Shown: positions 1 through 6,874 of the stretch, one piece after another
Layout: every line of letters starts with the position of its first letter
How positions within the stretch are numbered: position 1 is the first letter of the stretch
NCBI GenBank assembly: GCA_014730235.1
Contig: WJIO01000116.1
Coordinates: 1-36,248 of the forward strand
Source: Candidatus Poribacteria bacterium
GTDB taxonomy: Bacteria > Poribacteria > DTPJ01 > WJIO01
Reading direction: 5' to 3'
Length of the DNA: 36,248 nt
Translations under genes and position numbers: made by a program
The notes under the pieces: model-generated
Told to the model about the DNA's origin: nothing
The model's input: the letters and a program-made list of their open reading frames with translations, nothing else
The model's database searches: none

Positions 1-1
1 A

Positions 2-1060
2 ACCCTGTTTATAGTCGAAAGACGATGGTGGATAGAAAAAGACGGCAAGTGGATGAGAAATCCAAGCCGGGAGTTTCTAACAAGGGAAGATGCTTTTGCT
101 ATCAGAAATCAATGCCCATCTGTAAAACAGGTCATACCGGAGATAATGGGAGATGCTCATTCACAGGTAGGGCGTGAAAGCAGGACATACATGATGGAAG
201 CAACTGAACCTGAATTCCCCGAAAGTCAAAACTGGGCTTTGGACTTTGGACGTTTTTTAACAAATGACGACATGAGCAGTTGGAGAAAAGTCTGTGTTAT
301 AGGCGCTAAAGTATGGGAGGAGATGTTTAATAAAATAAACCCCCTTGGACGGGAAATAAGGATCAATAACGAAACATTTACAGTCATAGGTGTTATGGAG
401 GAAAAAGGACGTATATTCAATGATTTTGATCGGGATAGACAGGTTCTTGTTCCTTTGACGACAATACAGCGACGTTTCCGGGGAAATGATTATGTAGATA
501 TATTCTGGTGTAAGGCCAAAAGTTTTGAAGTTGCTGATCAGGCTGTGGAAGAAACAAAAACTGTGCTCCGCCGACGACATAACGATGAGGAATTCTTTGA
601 GATCCATTCCGTCAAAAGTGCCCTTGATGAGATAAATAAAGTTGTTATGATAATTAAAGTCATGCTGGGTGGAACAGCCACAATTGCACTGATAGTAGGC
701 GGCGTCGGTATCATGAATATAATGCTGGTATCGGTTACAGAAAGAACCCGGGAAATAGGCCTGAGAAAAGCAATCGGTGCTAAACGTCGCGACATATTGC
801 TTCAATTTCTTGTCGAATCCGTTTTTCTCTGCATAGTAGGCGGTGCTATAGGTATACTTGCTGGCTTTGGTATAGGGATCGGTCTGGCCAGAATTATAAC
901 TATAGTAATTATAAGGGATGTAACCTGGCCTGCTACAATATCATTGAATTCATTATTAATGGCCGTAGGTTCAGCCAGTGCTATAGGTATGCTCTTTGGT
1001 CTATATCCCGCAGGCAAAGCCGCAAAACTTCAACCCGTTGAAGCCCTTAGGTATGAATAA
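2..1060 (+). CDS. MacB-like ABC transporter permease, 5'-truncated by window edge
   Basis: This is the C-terminal part of an FtsX/MacB-family ABC permease. The frame is open to the first bases of the window, and the residues before the first ATG (position 53) align with the periplasmic region of the next gene, so ATG 53 is not the true start. The visible part holds a periplasmic MacB_PCD-type domain (with the recurring QCPSV..PEI and GRFL..D motifs) and then the FtsX domain, with the conserved VGGVGIMNIMLVSVTERTRE segment followed by IGLRKAIGAKRRDI and three hydrophobic helices. Such permeases dimerise and work with a MacB-type ATPase and often a membrane-fusion protein to export substrates or move lipoproteins. 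A tandem paralog follows after 21 bases, suggesting one operon, possibly forming a heterodimer. The ATPase is not in view and may lie upstream. Substrate is unknown. Confidence 0.9.
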   Translation, partial: TLFIVERRWWIEKDGKWMRNPSREFLTREDAFAIRNQCPSVKQVIPEIMGDAHSQVGRESRTYMMEATEPEFPESQNWALDFGRFLTNDDMSSWRKVCVIGAKVWEEMFNKINPLGREIRINNETFTVIGVMEEKGRIFNDFDRDRQVLVPLTTIQRRFRGNDYVDIFWCKAKSFEVADQAVEETKTVLRRRHNDEEFFEIHSVKSALDEINKVVMIIKVMLGGTATIALIVGGVGIMNIMLVSVTERTREIGLRKAIGAKRRDILLQFLVESVFLCIVGGAIGILAGFGIGIGLARIITIVIIRDVTWPATISLNSLLMAVGSASAIGMLFGLYPAGKAAKLQPVEALRYE

Positions 1061-1081
1061 ATTATATTTTCGAGGCAGGAC

Positions 1082-2326
1082 ATGAACATAACAGAGGGAA
1101 TTGTATTAGGACTTTCCGCATTACGCAAAAACAAACTGCGATCACTCCTTACCATGTTAGGTATTATTATAGGCATATCCGGGGTAGTTGCGGTTGTATC
1201 GGTGGGTTCTGGAGCAAAAACCCTTGTCCTCAGCGAGCTTGAGCGTATCGGTCAATCCAATATGATTATTGTATGGCGGAAGCATCGGGAAAGAGTGGAC
1301 GGCCGTTGGCAAAGGGTACAGAGCAACGAATATCTGGAATATGCTGACGGCTATGCCATACAGGAAAATTGCCCCAGTGTAGTTAGCTTGTCACCGGAAA
1401 TATGGGGGGTAAATGTCCATTTCAAATATAGGGATAAGGATAGAAACATAAAATCCAATGCCACAACTCCCGATTATCAGGAAAATAGAAACTGGTATGT
1501 AGAGCAAGGTCGTTTCTTATCCGACGAAGATATAGAAATTGGGGCCAAAGTCTGCGTATTGGGCTATAAAATATGGGATGAATTGTGCGACAGAAATCCC
1601 ACTATAGTTGGTGATGAAGTTCAGATAAATGGCATCAGGTTTACTGCAATAGGTATAATGGAAGAAAAAGGTGACAGCATGGCCAGTCAGGGATGGGATG
1701 AAATGGTTATTATGCCTATAACGGCCATGCAGATGAGAATACTAAATTCCGGCAACCGCGTTGGTGCTTTCCTTATAAAATCAAAAAGTTTTGAAACCCT
1801 TGAACAGACTGAACAGGAAGTAATGCGAGTTCTCGGATGGAGACATAAAGACGCAGACAGGATTTTTGAGATCTGGTCAGCAAAAAAAGAAGTTAAAAAC
1901 GTAGAAAGAGTCAGTAATATCATCAAAGGCCTGCTAGGAGGTGTTGCCAGTATTGCCCTTGTTGTGGGCGGTATTGGAATAATGAATATAATGCTGGTGT
2001 CAGTAACCGAGAGAACATGGGAAATCGGTCTCCGAAAGGCCGTGGGTGCAAAACGCCGGGATGTTTTATTCCAGTTTCTTATAGAATCAGTAGTAATAAG
2101 TGTCGCCGGTGGAATCATAGGAATTCTCATCGGTGTAGTTTTTGGAATGGGAGGAGCCAAACTCTTCTCTACCTTTGTAGCAAAAGGCACAAACTGGCCT
2201 TCTGTTGTATCTATCAGTTCCATTATTATAGCAACCAGTGTATCCTTTGTAATAGGTGTTGTTTTTGGTCTCTATCCAGCCAATCGAGCAGCAAAGCTCA
2301 TGCCCACCGAAGCATTAAGAAAATAG
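1082..2326 (+). CDS. MacB-like ABC transporter permease (FtsX family), second paralog
   Basis: This complete 414-residue FtsX/MacB-type permease has an N-terminal cytoplasmic stretch and first transmembrane helix (LRKNKLRSLLTMLGIIIGI, residues about 15-35), a long periplasmic MacB_PCD domain to about residue 270, and a C-terminal FtsX domain with three helices. It carries the signature VVGGIGIMNIMLVSVTERTW with Trp in place of the usual Arg seen in the upstream paralog. The ATG at 1082 is preceded by a GAGG-like ribosome site. It lies 21 bases after the first permease and is clearly a duplicate of it, so the two are probably co-transcribed and may form a heterodimeric permease. Family membership is clear. 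The substrate (lipoprotein, peptide or drug) cannot be read from the sequence. Confidence 0.92.
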   Translation: MNITEGIVLGLSALRKNKLRSLLTMLGIIIGISGVVAVVSVGSGAKTLVLSELERIGQSNMIIVWRKHRERVDGRWQRVQSNEYLEYADGYAIQENCPSVVSLSPEIWGVNVHFKYRDKDRNIKSNATTPDYQENRNWYVEQGRFLSDEDIEIGAKVCVLGYKIWDELCDRNPTIVGDEVQINGIRFTAIGIMEEKGDSMASQGWDEMVIMPITAMQMRILNSGNRVGAFLIKSKSFETLEQTEQEVMRVLGWRHKDADRIFEIWSAKKEVKNVERVSNIIKGLLGGVASIALVVGGIGIMNIMLVSVTERTWEIGLRKAVGAKRRDVLFQFLIESVVISVAGGIIGILIGVVFGMGGAKLFSTFVAKGTNWPSVVSISSIIIATSVSFVIGVVFGLYPANRAAKLMPTEALRK

Positions 2327-2412
2327 TTGCAAAAAAGAATTCATCCCAGTTTATTAAGGTCTGTCACTTGTTAAATAAAATGCCAAAGAATAATTGAGCA
2401 TGCCCTATAGAA

Positions 2413-2467
2413 ATCAACTCAAGAAAATTTATTCAGCTTTCCTCTTTATGGGCTTCACCCATTATTA
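2413..2467. repeat. Short diverged repeat at the 3' edge of the macro remnant
   Basis: About 46 bases here resemble positions 12849-12893: both read TCA-CTTTC-CT-ATGGG-CCCATTATT-CCCCT with scattered differences, roughly three quarters identical by eye. The copy ends at the stop codon of the minus-strand macro-domain remnant. The rest of the 2327-2464 gap holds no gene that I can see. Confidence 0.35.
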
Positions 2468-2824
2468 CCCCTTAATAATAACAGCTTTTCCTGTTGGCAA
2501 GCCATCTGGATATTGGATTTTGCGAATCTGCCTGCATTCCTCCACAAGTTCTGGACCTGCGGCTCTATGGATGGCACCATCCACACCACCGCCGCCTAAA
2601 AGAGAGCTGTTAGCAGCGTTAACCCAATTGCAGCCAGGATAATCGCTCTTGTAGCCAGCCATCCTGCCTGCTTCACCGGCATGTAGTTTGGTGTCATCAA
2701 GCATATGCTGGATTATTTGGGCAAGCTGGACTAAGCGCATTGCTTGTGTACGGGAAGAAGCTAGTTCACGTGTTTGTTCTGCTTCTTCCTGAGATCCTTC
2801 GCGAAGTTTTAATATTTTTGACAT
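2465..2824 (-). pseudogene. Chimeric remnant: transposase-like HTH N-terminus joined to truncated macro domain
   Basis: This 119-residue reading frame has a strong ribosome site (AGGAGGTG, six bases before ATG 2824). Residues about 1-64 are charged and helical ([19 protein letters not shown], then [10 protein letters not shown]) and resemble the helix-turn-helix N-terminus of IS630-type transposases; this match is by eye only. Residues about 68-119 are the ADP-ribose-binding core of a macro domain ([23 protein letters not shown], then ECR and [12 protein letters not shown]). A real macro domain needs about 150-170 residues; the first strands and everything after TGKAVIIKG are missing, where a stop and a repeat-like sequence begin. 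A working ADP-ribose hydrolase is therefore unlikely. Either two broken genes were joined by deletion, or this is an expressed small fusion protein. The first is favoured. Confidence 0.55.
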
Positions 2825-2905
2825 ATTTACACCTCCTGAATGATGTATTTTCCCAAGAGGTTATAACATAAATCATTTGCCAATAGAACCACTAAACCCG
2901 GAAGA

Positions 2906-3175
2906 CCAAGCATAAATTTTACATCCCTGTGTTATTGCGAAGAACGGAGTAACAAATAAAGTTTTTAGTCTGTATCAGAAGTTTTGGCTCATCCAGTTTG
3001 AGTGTGGAAGTATAAAAAACATTGTCCAATTAAGAAAAAAACATCCTCCATTTGTCATTCCTGCTTCAAGCTTTTTGAAAAAGCTTGAGCAAAAAGGAAT
3101 AAGAGTTTCGCAGGAATGACGAGTTGAGAGAATTCTCAATTATAACCACACTGAAACCGGAAGAGCCAAATTCTT
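2906..3175. repeat. Long palindromic repeat, inverted partner of 17364-17637
   Basis: This non-coding element contains the family hairpin arms (GTCATTCCTGC near 3054 and GCAGGAATGAC ending 3120), outer arms ending in CCGGAAGAGCC near 3167, and a secondary CAAGCTTTTT/AAAAAGCTTG stem-loop. Its first about 155 bases match the reverse complement of about 17480-17637 with only around ten differences by eye; the centre differs between copies. A further right-arm fragment (ACTAAACCCGGAAGA) lies just before it at 2891-2905. It fills most of the 2825-3303 gap, which shows no gene. Confidence 0.8.
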
Positions 3176-3242
3176 CACGGACATAAATTTTATGCTTGCG
3201 ATAGAATTTTTAACTGGAAAATGCCTGCAAAAACTTGTAAAA

Positions 3243-3251
3243 TGATATAAT
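3243..3251 (+). promoter_or_regulatory. Putative extended -10 promoter for the ABC-F gene
   Basis: TGATATAAT matches an extended -10 element (TG-N-TATAAT) about 52 bases before the ABC-F start codon. No convincing -35 hexamer is visible at the expected distance, which is acceptable for extended -10 promoters. This is a pattern match only. Confidence 0.4.
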
Positions 3252-3303
3252 ACAAATGTTTTTAAATTCCTTGCCAAAATATATATTGAGGTGAATAGAC
3301 CAA

Positions 3304-5040
3304 ATGCCGTTAGTTAGACTTGAAAATGTAACAAAATCTTACGGTGCTGAATTAGTGCTGGATAAAATAAACTGGCAGGTTTCTGAGGGTGAAAGGATCG
3401 GTTTGATAGGTAATAATGGAACGGGCAAGACAACCCTGTTTAAGATTATGACCGGTGAGATGAAAGAATACCGGGGAACAGTAGATCGGGCAAAGAAAGC
3501 CATCATAGGTCATCTGCATCAGGAACCTCAGTTTGAATACGGTATGAAACTAAGAGAAGCTGTTAAGCTGGCAGCTTTTCAGCATATGACGGAACTCGAA
3601 CGGGAAATGGAAGAACTGACGGTGAAGATGAGTCAACTTGATCCCGATGAAGATTCCTCAGATTTGCTGGATAAATATGCAAAACTTCAGGAAAGACATG
3701 AAGCTTATGGTGGATACAATTATGAACATCAGATAGATGCAGTTTTGGGCGGCTTGGGTTTCAGTCAGGATGATATGAAGTTAAAAGTAAGGGTGTTAAG
3801 TGGTGGTCAAAAGGGTAGAGCTGCCCTGGCCCATTTACTGCTAAAACAACCTGAACTTCTACTGCTTGATGAGCCTACAAATCATCTGGATCTTGAAGGT
3901 ACTGAATGGCTTGAGGGGTTCCTTAACACCGAGTTCAAAGGTGCGGTAGTAGTAGTATCCCATGATCGATATTTCCTTGATAAGGTGGTAAATAAAGTTG
4001 TGGAACTCCATGATAATATATTGGAGGAATACAGCGGAAATTATACAAGTTTCATGGCCCAAAAAGAGCGAAGGCTTCTGGTTCAACAACGTCAATATGA
4101 AAGACAACAGGAAGAAATAAAAAAAGATCTGGATTTCATAGCGCGTTATAAAGCAGGTCAGCGATCTAAAGAGGCCAGAGGGCGGGAGAAAAAACTGGAC
4201 CGTATGGAATTAATCGAAAAGCCCAGGCTTAATGAAAAACAGATTAAGCTGGATTTTGATACAGATATAAGAGGAGGTGACGATATACTCCTTCTCAGGG
4301 ATGTAAGTAAAGTCTATGGTGACAAGGTGCTCTTCCAAAATCTGACTGCGGAGATATACAGACATGACCGGGTCGGCATTATCGGCCCCAATGGCATCGG
4401 CAAAACTACCCTTTTAAAACTAATACTGGGCGAGGAGGAACCAACTTCCGGGGTTGTGTGGGTTGGACATAATCTGAGAATTGGTTACTACGATCAGGAG
4501 CATGCAAGCCTGAATCTGGAAAATACGGTTCTGGATGAAATATGGGAACTTCGACCTGATGACACCCAGGGTGAAGTCAGGTCATATCTGGGTAGATTCC
4601 TTTTCAGCGGAGAAGAGGTATTTAAAATCATCGGTGACCTGAGCGGTGGTGAACAAAGCCGAATTGCCCTGGCAAAACTTCTGATGGAAAAAGCAAATTT
4701 CCTGGTTTTGGATGAACCTACAAACCATCTTGACATAAGCTCAAAAGAAGTATTGGAAGAGGCCTTACTGGATTATCCTGCCACATCTCTAATAGTGTCC
4801 CATGACCGATATTTTCTGGATAAGATTGTAAATAAAATATTATTTATCGAGCAGGACAAAGCATGGCTCTGGACAGGAAATTACACCGAGTATCAGAATT
4901 GGAAACAGCGTAAAAAGGCTGAGGAAGAAAAAAAAGCCGCCGAAGAGCGAAAGCGAATTGTCCGGGAAAAGAAAAAAAATGAAGCAGGTAAGAAAAAAAA
5001 GAAGAAAAAGAAAAAGCCCAAAAGATGGGTGGGTATGTAA
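3304..5040 (+). CDS. ABC-F family ATP-binding protein (ribosome-associated type)
   Basis: This soluble 578-residue protein has two ABC ATPase domains and no membrane segment, the layout of ABC-F proteins such as Uup/EttA/YdiF that act on ribosomes in translation control or antibiotic protection. Domain 1 has Walker A GNNGTGKTT (residues 36-44), signature LSGGQ (about 165) and Walker B LLLLDEPTNHLD (about 186). A charged, Arg/Lys-rich linker follows at about 255-310. Domain 2 has GPNGIGKTT (about 361), LSGGEQ (about 446) and VLDEPTNHLD (about 468). The C-terminus is a charged helix ending in a nearly unbroken lysine tract before PKRWVGM, from an A-rich stretch near 4970-5020. A TGAGGTGA-like ribosome site lies 13 bases before ATG 3304. 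The subfamily cannot be fixed by eye. Confidence 0.93.
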   Translation: MPLVRLENVTKSYGAELVLDKINWQVSEGERIGLIGNNGTGKTTLFKIMTGEMKEYRGTVDRAKKAIIGHLHQEPQFEYGMKLREAVKLAAFQHMTELEREMEELTVKMSQLDPDEDSSDLLDKYAKLQERHEAYGGYNYEHQIDAVLGGLGFSQDDMKLKVRVLSGGQKGRAALAHLLLKQPELLLLDEPTNHLDLEGTEWLEGFLNTEFKGAVVVVSHDRYFLDKVVNKVVELHDNILEEYSGNYTSFMAQKERRLLVQQRQYERQQEEIKKDLDFIARYKAGQRSKEARGREKKLDRMELIEKPRLNEKQIKLDFDTDIRGGDDILLLRDVSKVYGDKVLFQNLTAEIYRHDRVGIIGPNGIGKTTLLKLILGEEEPTSGVVWVGHNLRIGYYDQEHASLNLENTVLDEIWELRPDDTQGEVRSYLGRFLFSGEEVFKIIGDLSGGEQSRIALAKLLMEKANFLVLDEPTNHLDISSKEVLEEALLDYPATSLIVSHDRYFLDKIVNKILFIEQDKAWLWTGNYTEYQNWKQRKKAEEEKKAAEERKRIVREKKKNEAGKKKKKKKKKPKRWVGM

Positions 5041-5142
5041 TAAGTCAGTAATTTCTGTTATTTCAGCCAGTAAATATACTTTGATCTGGTAATTAATATT
5101 CTGGTATAATATTTGATAGTAAGTTTATAATATCATTAAGCA

Positions 5143-5275
5143 CAATACCTTCGCACTTTTTAAAAGACATATTATTTATACGCTTGTAGGAACACGGCAT
5201 GCCGTGTTCCTACAAGCCAATAACCCCTATGAAATTTGTATTTACCGTTTTGATATATAAAAAGTGCGAAAGTAT
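5143..5275. mobile_element. MITE-like element with 18-bp inverted ends and apparent 8-bp target duplication
   Basis: The ends form an imperfect inverted repeat: ATACCTTCGCACTTTTTA at 5145-5162 against TAAAAAGTGCGAAAGTAT at 5258-5275 (one mismatch). The element is flanked on both sides by the same 8 bases, ATTAAGCA, at 5135-5142 and 5276-5283, which looks like a target-site duplication. A perfect 36-bp palindrome with no loop occupies 5182-5217 (GCTTGTAGGAACACGGC and its complement around a central AT). There is no coding capacity, so it would need a transposase supplied elsewhere. Confidence 0.7.
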
Positions 5276-5289
5276 ATTAAGCATTATCG

Positions 5290-5481
5290 TAATCGTTAAA
5301 AAATAAATATACTGATATTTCTAAAATTAACTAAAACCAGATGTTGCAGTGCTTAAAGAGACACTAGCAAATGAAAATGCTATCAGGCTGTCATTCCTGC
5401 TTCCGCAGGAATGACAAATTCTACAATTGACTATAGAAAAAAGCGACTATTGTAAACGCATTTTTCATTTTTTAACGATTA
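5290..5481. mobile_element. MITE-like element with TAATCGTTAAAAAAT inverted ends carrying the GTCATTCCTGC hairpin
   Basis: TAATCGTTAAAAAAT at 5290-5304 is perfectly inverted at 5467-5481, giving a 192-bp non-coding unit immediately after the previous element. Inside is an about 95-bp arm starting ACTGATATTTCTAAAATT (5311) that leads into the hairpin GTCATTCCTGC/GCAGGAATGAC (5390-5415). The same arm occurs at 14689 and 29019, and the same terminal repeats occur at 28803-28891. No clear target duplication was found. Confidence 0.7.
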
Positions 5482-5507
5482 CCTAAACATAATAATTGAG
5501 GAGTTAA

Positions 5508-6434
5508 ATGAAAAAAGTAAGTATAATAGGGGCTGGAAACGTAGGGGCAACAGCCGCTCTTTTTATTGCCCAGAAAGAATTGGCTGATGTGGTTTTGCTG
5601 GATATTGTAGAAGGTATTCCCCAGGGTAAAGGTCTTGATATGTCAGAGGCTTCTCCTATTCAGCGATTCGATGTAAAAGTAAAAGGAACAAATGATTATG
5701 CAGCCATTGCTGATTCAAATATAGTTGTGGTAACAGCCGGTATGGCCCGCAAACCCGGTATGGATCGTCTTGATCTGATGCATAAAAATGCAAAAGTAAT
5801 AGAGGATGTATCCAGAAATATAGCGGAGACTTGTCCTGAAGCTATCATAATTATGATAACCAATCCGGTTGACGTTATGACATACCACGCCTGGAAGATA
5901 ACTGGATTTCCCAAAAAACGGGTAATAGGTCAGGCTGGTGTGCTGGATTCAGCCAGGTTTGCAACTTTTATCTCCATGGAACTCGATGTATCTGTAGAGG
6001 ATATTTCCCCTATGGTTCTGGGTGGTCATGGTGATGAAATGGTTCCCTTACCCAGATATACCACAGTTTCCGGCATACCCATAACGGAACTTTTATCTCA
6101 AGAAAAAATAGAAAAGCTTATTGAACGTACAAGAAAAGGCGGCGCGGAAATAGTTGGATTACTCAAGACCGGAAGCGCGTTTTACGCTCCAGGAGCTGCC
6201 GTAGCCCAAATGGTAGAAGCCATATTAAATGATAAAAAGCGTATACTTCCATGCTCTGTTTATCTCGATGGAGAATATAATATAGATGATATTTTCATAG
6301 GAGTACCTGTTAAATTGGGTTATAAGGGAGTTGAAGATATTATACAGGTTAATTTGAATTCAGATGAACTCTCAGCACTTCAGAATTCTGCTCAAATTTA
6401 TAAAAATGGTATAGCCAATTTATATAAAAAATAA
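5508..6434 (+). CDS. mdh: Malate dehydrogenase (LDH-like, NAD-dependent)
   Basis: The 308-residue protein oxidises malate to oxaloacetate with NAD+ in the TCA cycle. The N-terminus has the Rossmann motif GAGNVGA (residues 8-14) with Asp32 at the end of the second strand, which favours NAD over NADP. Active-site loop residues Arg81 and Arg87 lie in RKPGMDR; an Arg in the first position (Gln in lactate dehydrogenases) marks malate specificity. Asn119 sits in TNPVDV, and catalytic His174 in GGHGDEMVP. Length is typical of the LDH-like malate dehydrogenases. GAGGAG lies five bases before the ATG, and start choice is secure. It stands alone between repeat-filled gaps, but a fumarase subunit, the preceding TCA step, is encoded about 2.6 kb downstream. 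Confidence 0.96.
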   Translation: MKKVSIIGAGNVGATAALFIAQKELADVVLLDIVEGIPQGKGLDMSEASPIQRFDVKVKGTNDYAAIADSNIVVVTAGMARKPGMDRLDLMHKNAKVIEDVSRNIAETCPEAIIIMITNPVDVMTYHAWKITGFPKKRVIGQAGVLDSARFATFISMELDVSVEDISPMVLGGHGDEMVPLPRYTTVSGIPITELLSQEKIEKLIERTRKGGAEIVGLLKTGSAFYAPGAAVAQMVEAILNDKKRILPCSVYLDGEYNIDDIFIGVPVKLGYKGVEDIIQVNLNSDELSALQNSAQIYKNGIANLYKK

Positions 6435-6438
6435 TTTC

Positions 6439-6480
6439 CGATATATTTATCTCGATTTTTAATTTGATATATCGTTTTTA
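6439..6480 (+). terminator. Putative AT-rich intrinsic terminator after mdh
   Basis: CGATATAT (6439-6446) pairs with ATATATCG (6467-6474), followed at once by TTTTTA. The stem is only eight AT-rich pairs with a 20-base loop, so it is weak, but it lies four bases after the mdh stop. Confidence 0.4.
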
Positions 6481-6578
6481 ATATGATAAACTGGCAACAG
6501 TGGTAAAAACTATTACTCTTAGCGACAATATGGAGGTGTGTTAAGAAAAAATAAGTGTTATTATGAATTTAAATTCTT

Positions 6579-6719
6579 GGTTCTTCCGGGTTTAATGGGG
6601 TTATAATTGAAAATCCTCTCAGCTTGTCATTCCTGCTTCAAGCTTTTTGAAAAAGCTTGAAGCAGGAATGACAGCATAAAAAACTTTCTTATCTTTACCC
6701 CACTCAAGCCGGAAGAGCC
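6579..6719. repeat. Palindromic repeat element with near-perfect 47-base hairpin
   Basis: The outer arms GGTTCTTCCGGG (6579) and CCGGAAGAGCC (ending 6719) are inverted. In the centre, 6626-6648 pairs perfectly with 6650-6672 around a single G (GTCATTCCTGCTTCAAGC arm). The 8 bases AAATTCTT occur directly on both sides (6571-6578 and 6720-6727), compatible with a target duplication, although other copies carry a similar flank. It is non-coding and lies between mdh and tex. Confidence 0.75.
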
Positions 6720-6733
6720 AAATTCTTGAATTT

Positions 6734-6769
6734 ATTGAAGTTCGGATAATTTAAATTCCGAACTTCAAT
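6734..6769. other. 13-bp stem-loop upstream of tex
   Basis: ATTGAAGTTCGGA (6734-6746) pairs perfectly with TCCGAACTTCAAT (6757-6769) across a 10-base AT loop. There is no T-tract, so it is not a typical terminator. It could be an operator or an RNA element. Nothing else recognisable lies between it and tex. Confidence 0.45.
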
Positions 6770-6874
6770 TATCTTTAAAAACAATCATAAATAAGTCTGA
6801 TTCAATTAACTTTTACATTGTTGAAGACAGACTAAGTAACAAAAAAATGTAAAAACAAATCGAGCTGGAATATC

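Noticed and set aside
2394-2642. Plus-strand frame opposite the macro-domain remnant
   Set aside because: It has no ribosome site or recognisable protein, is Pro/Ser-biased, and is the antisense of a frame with clear macro-domain sequence.
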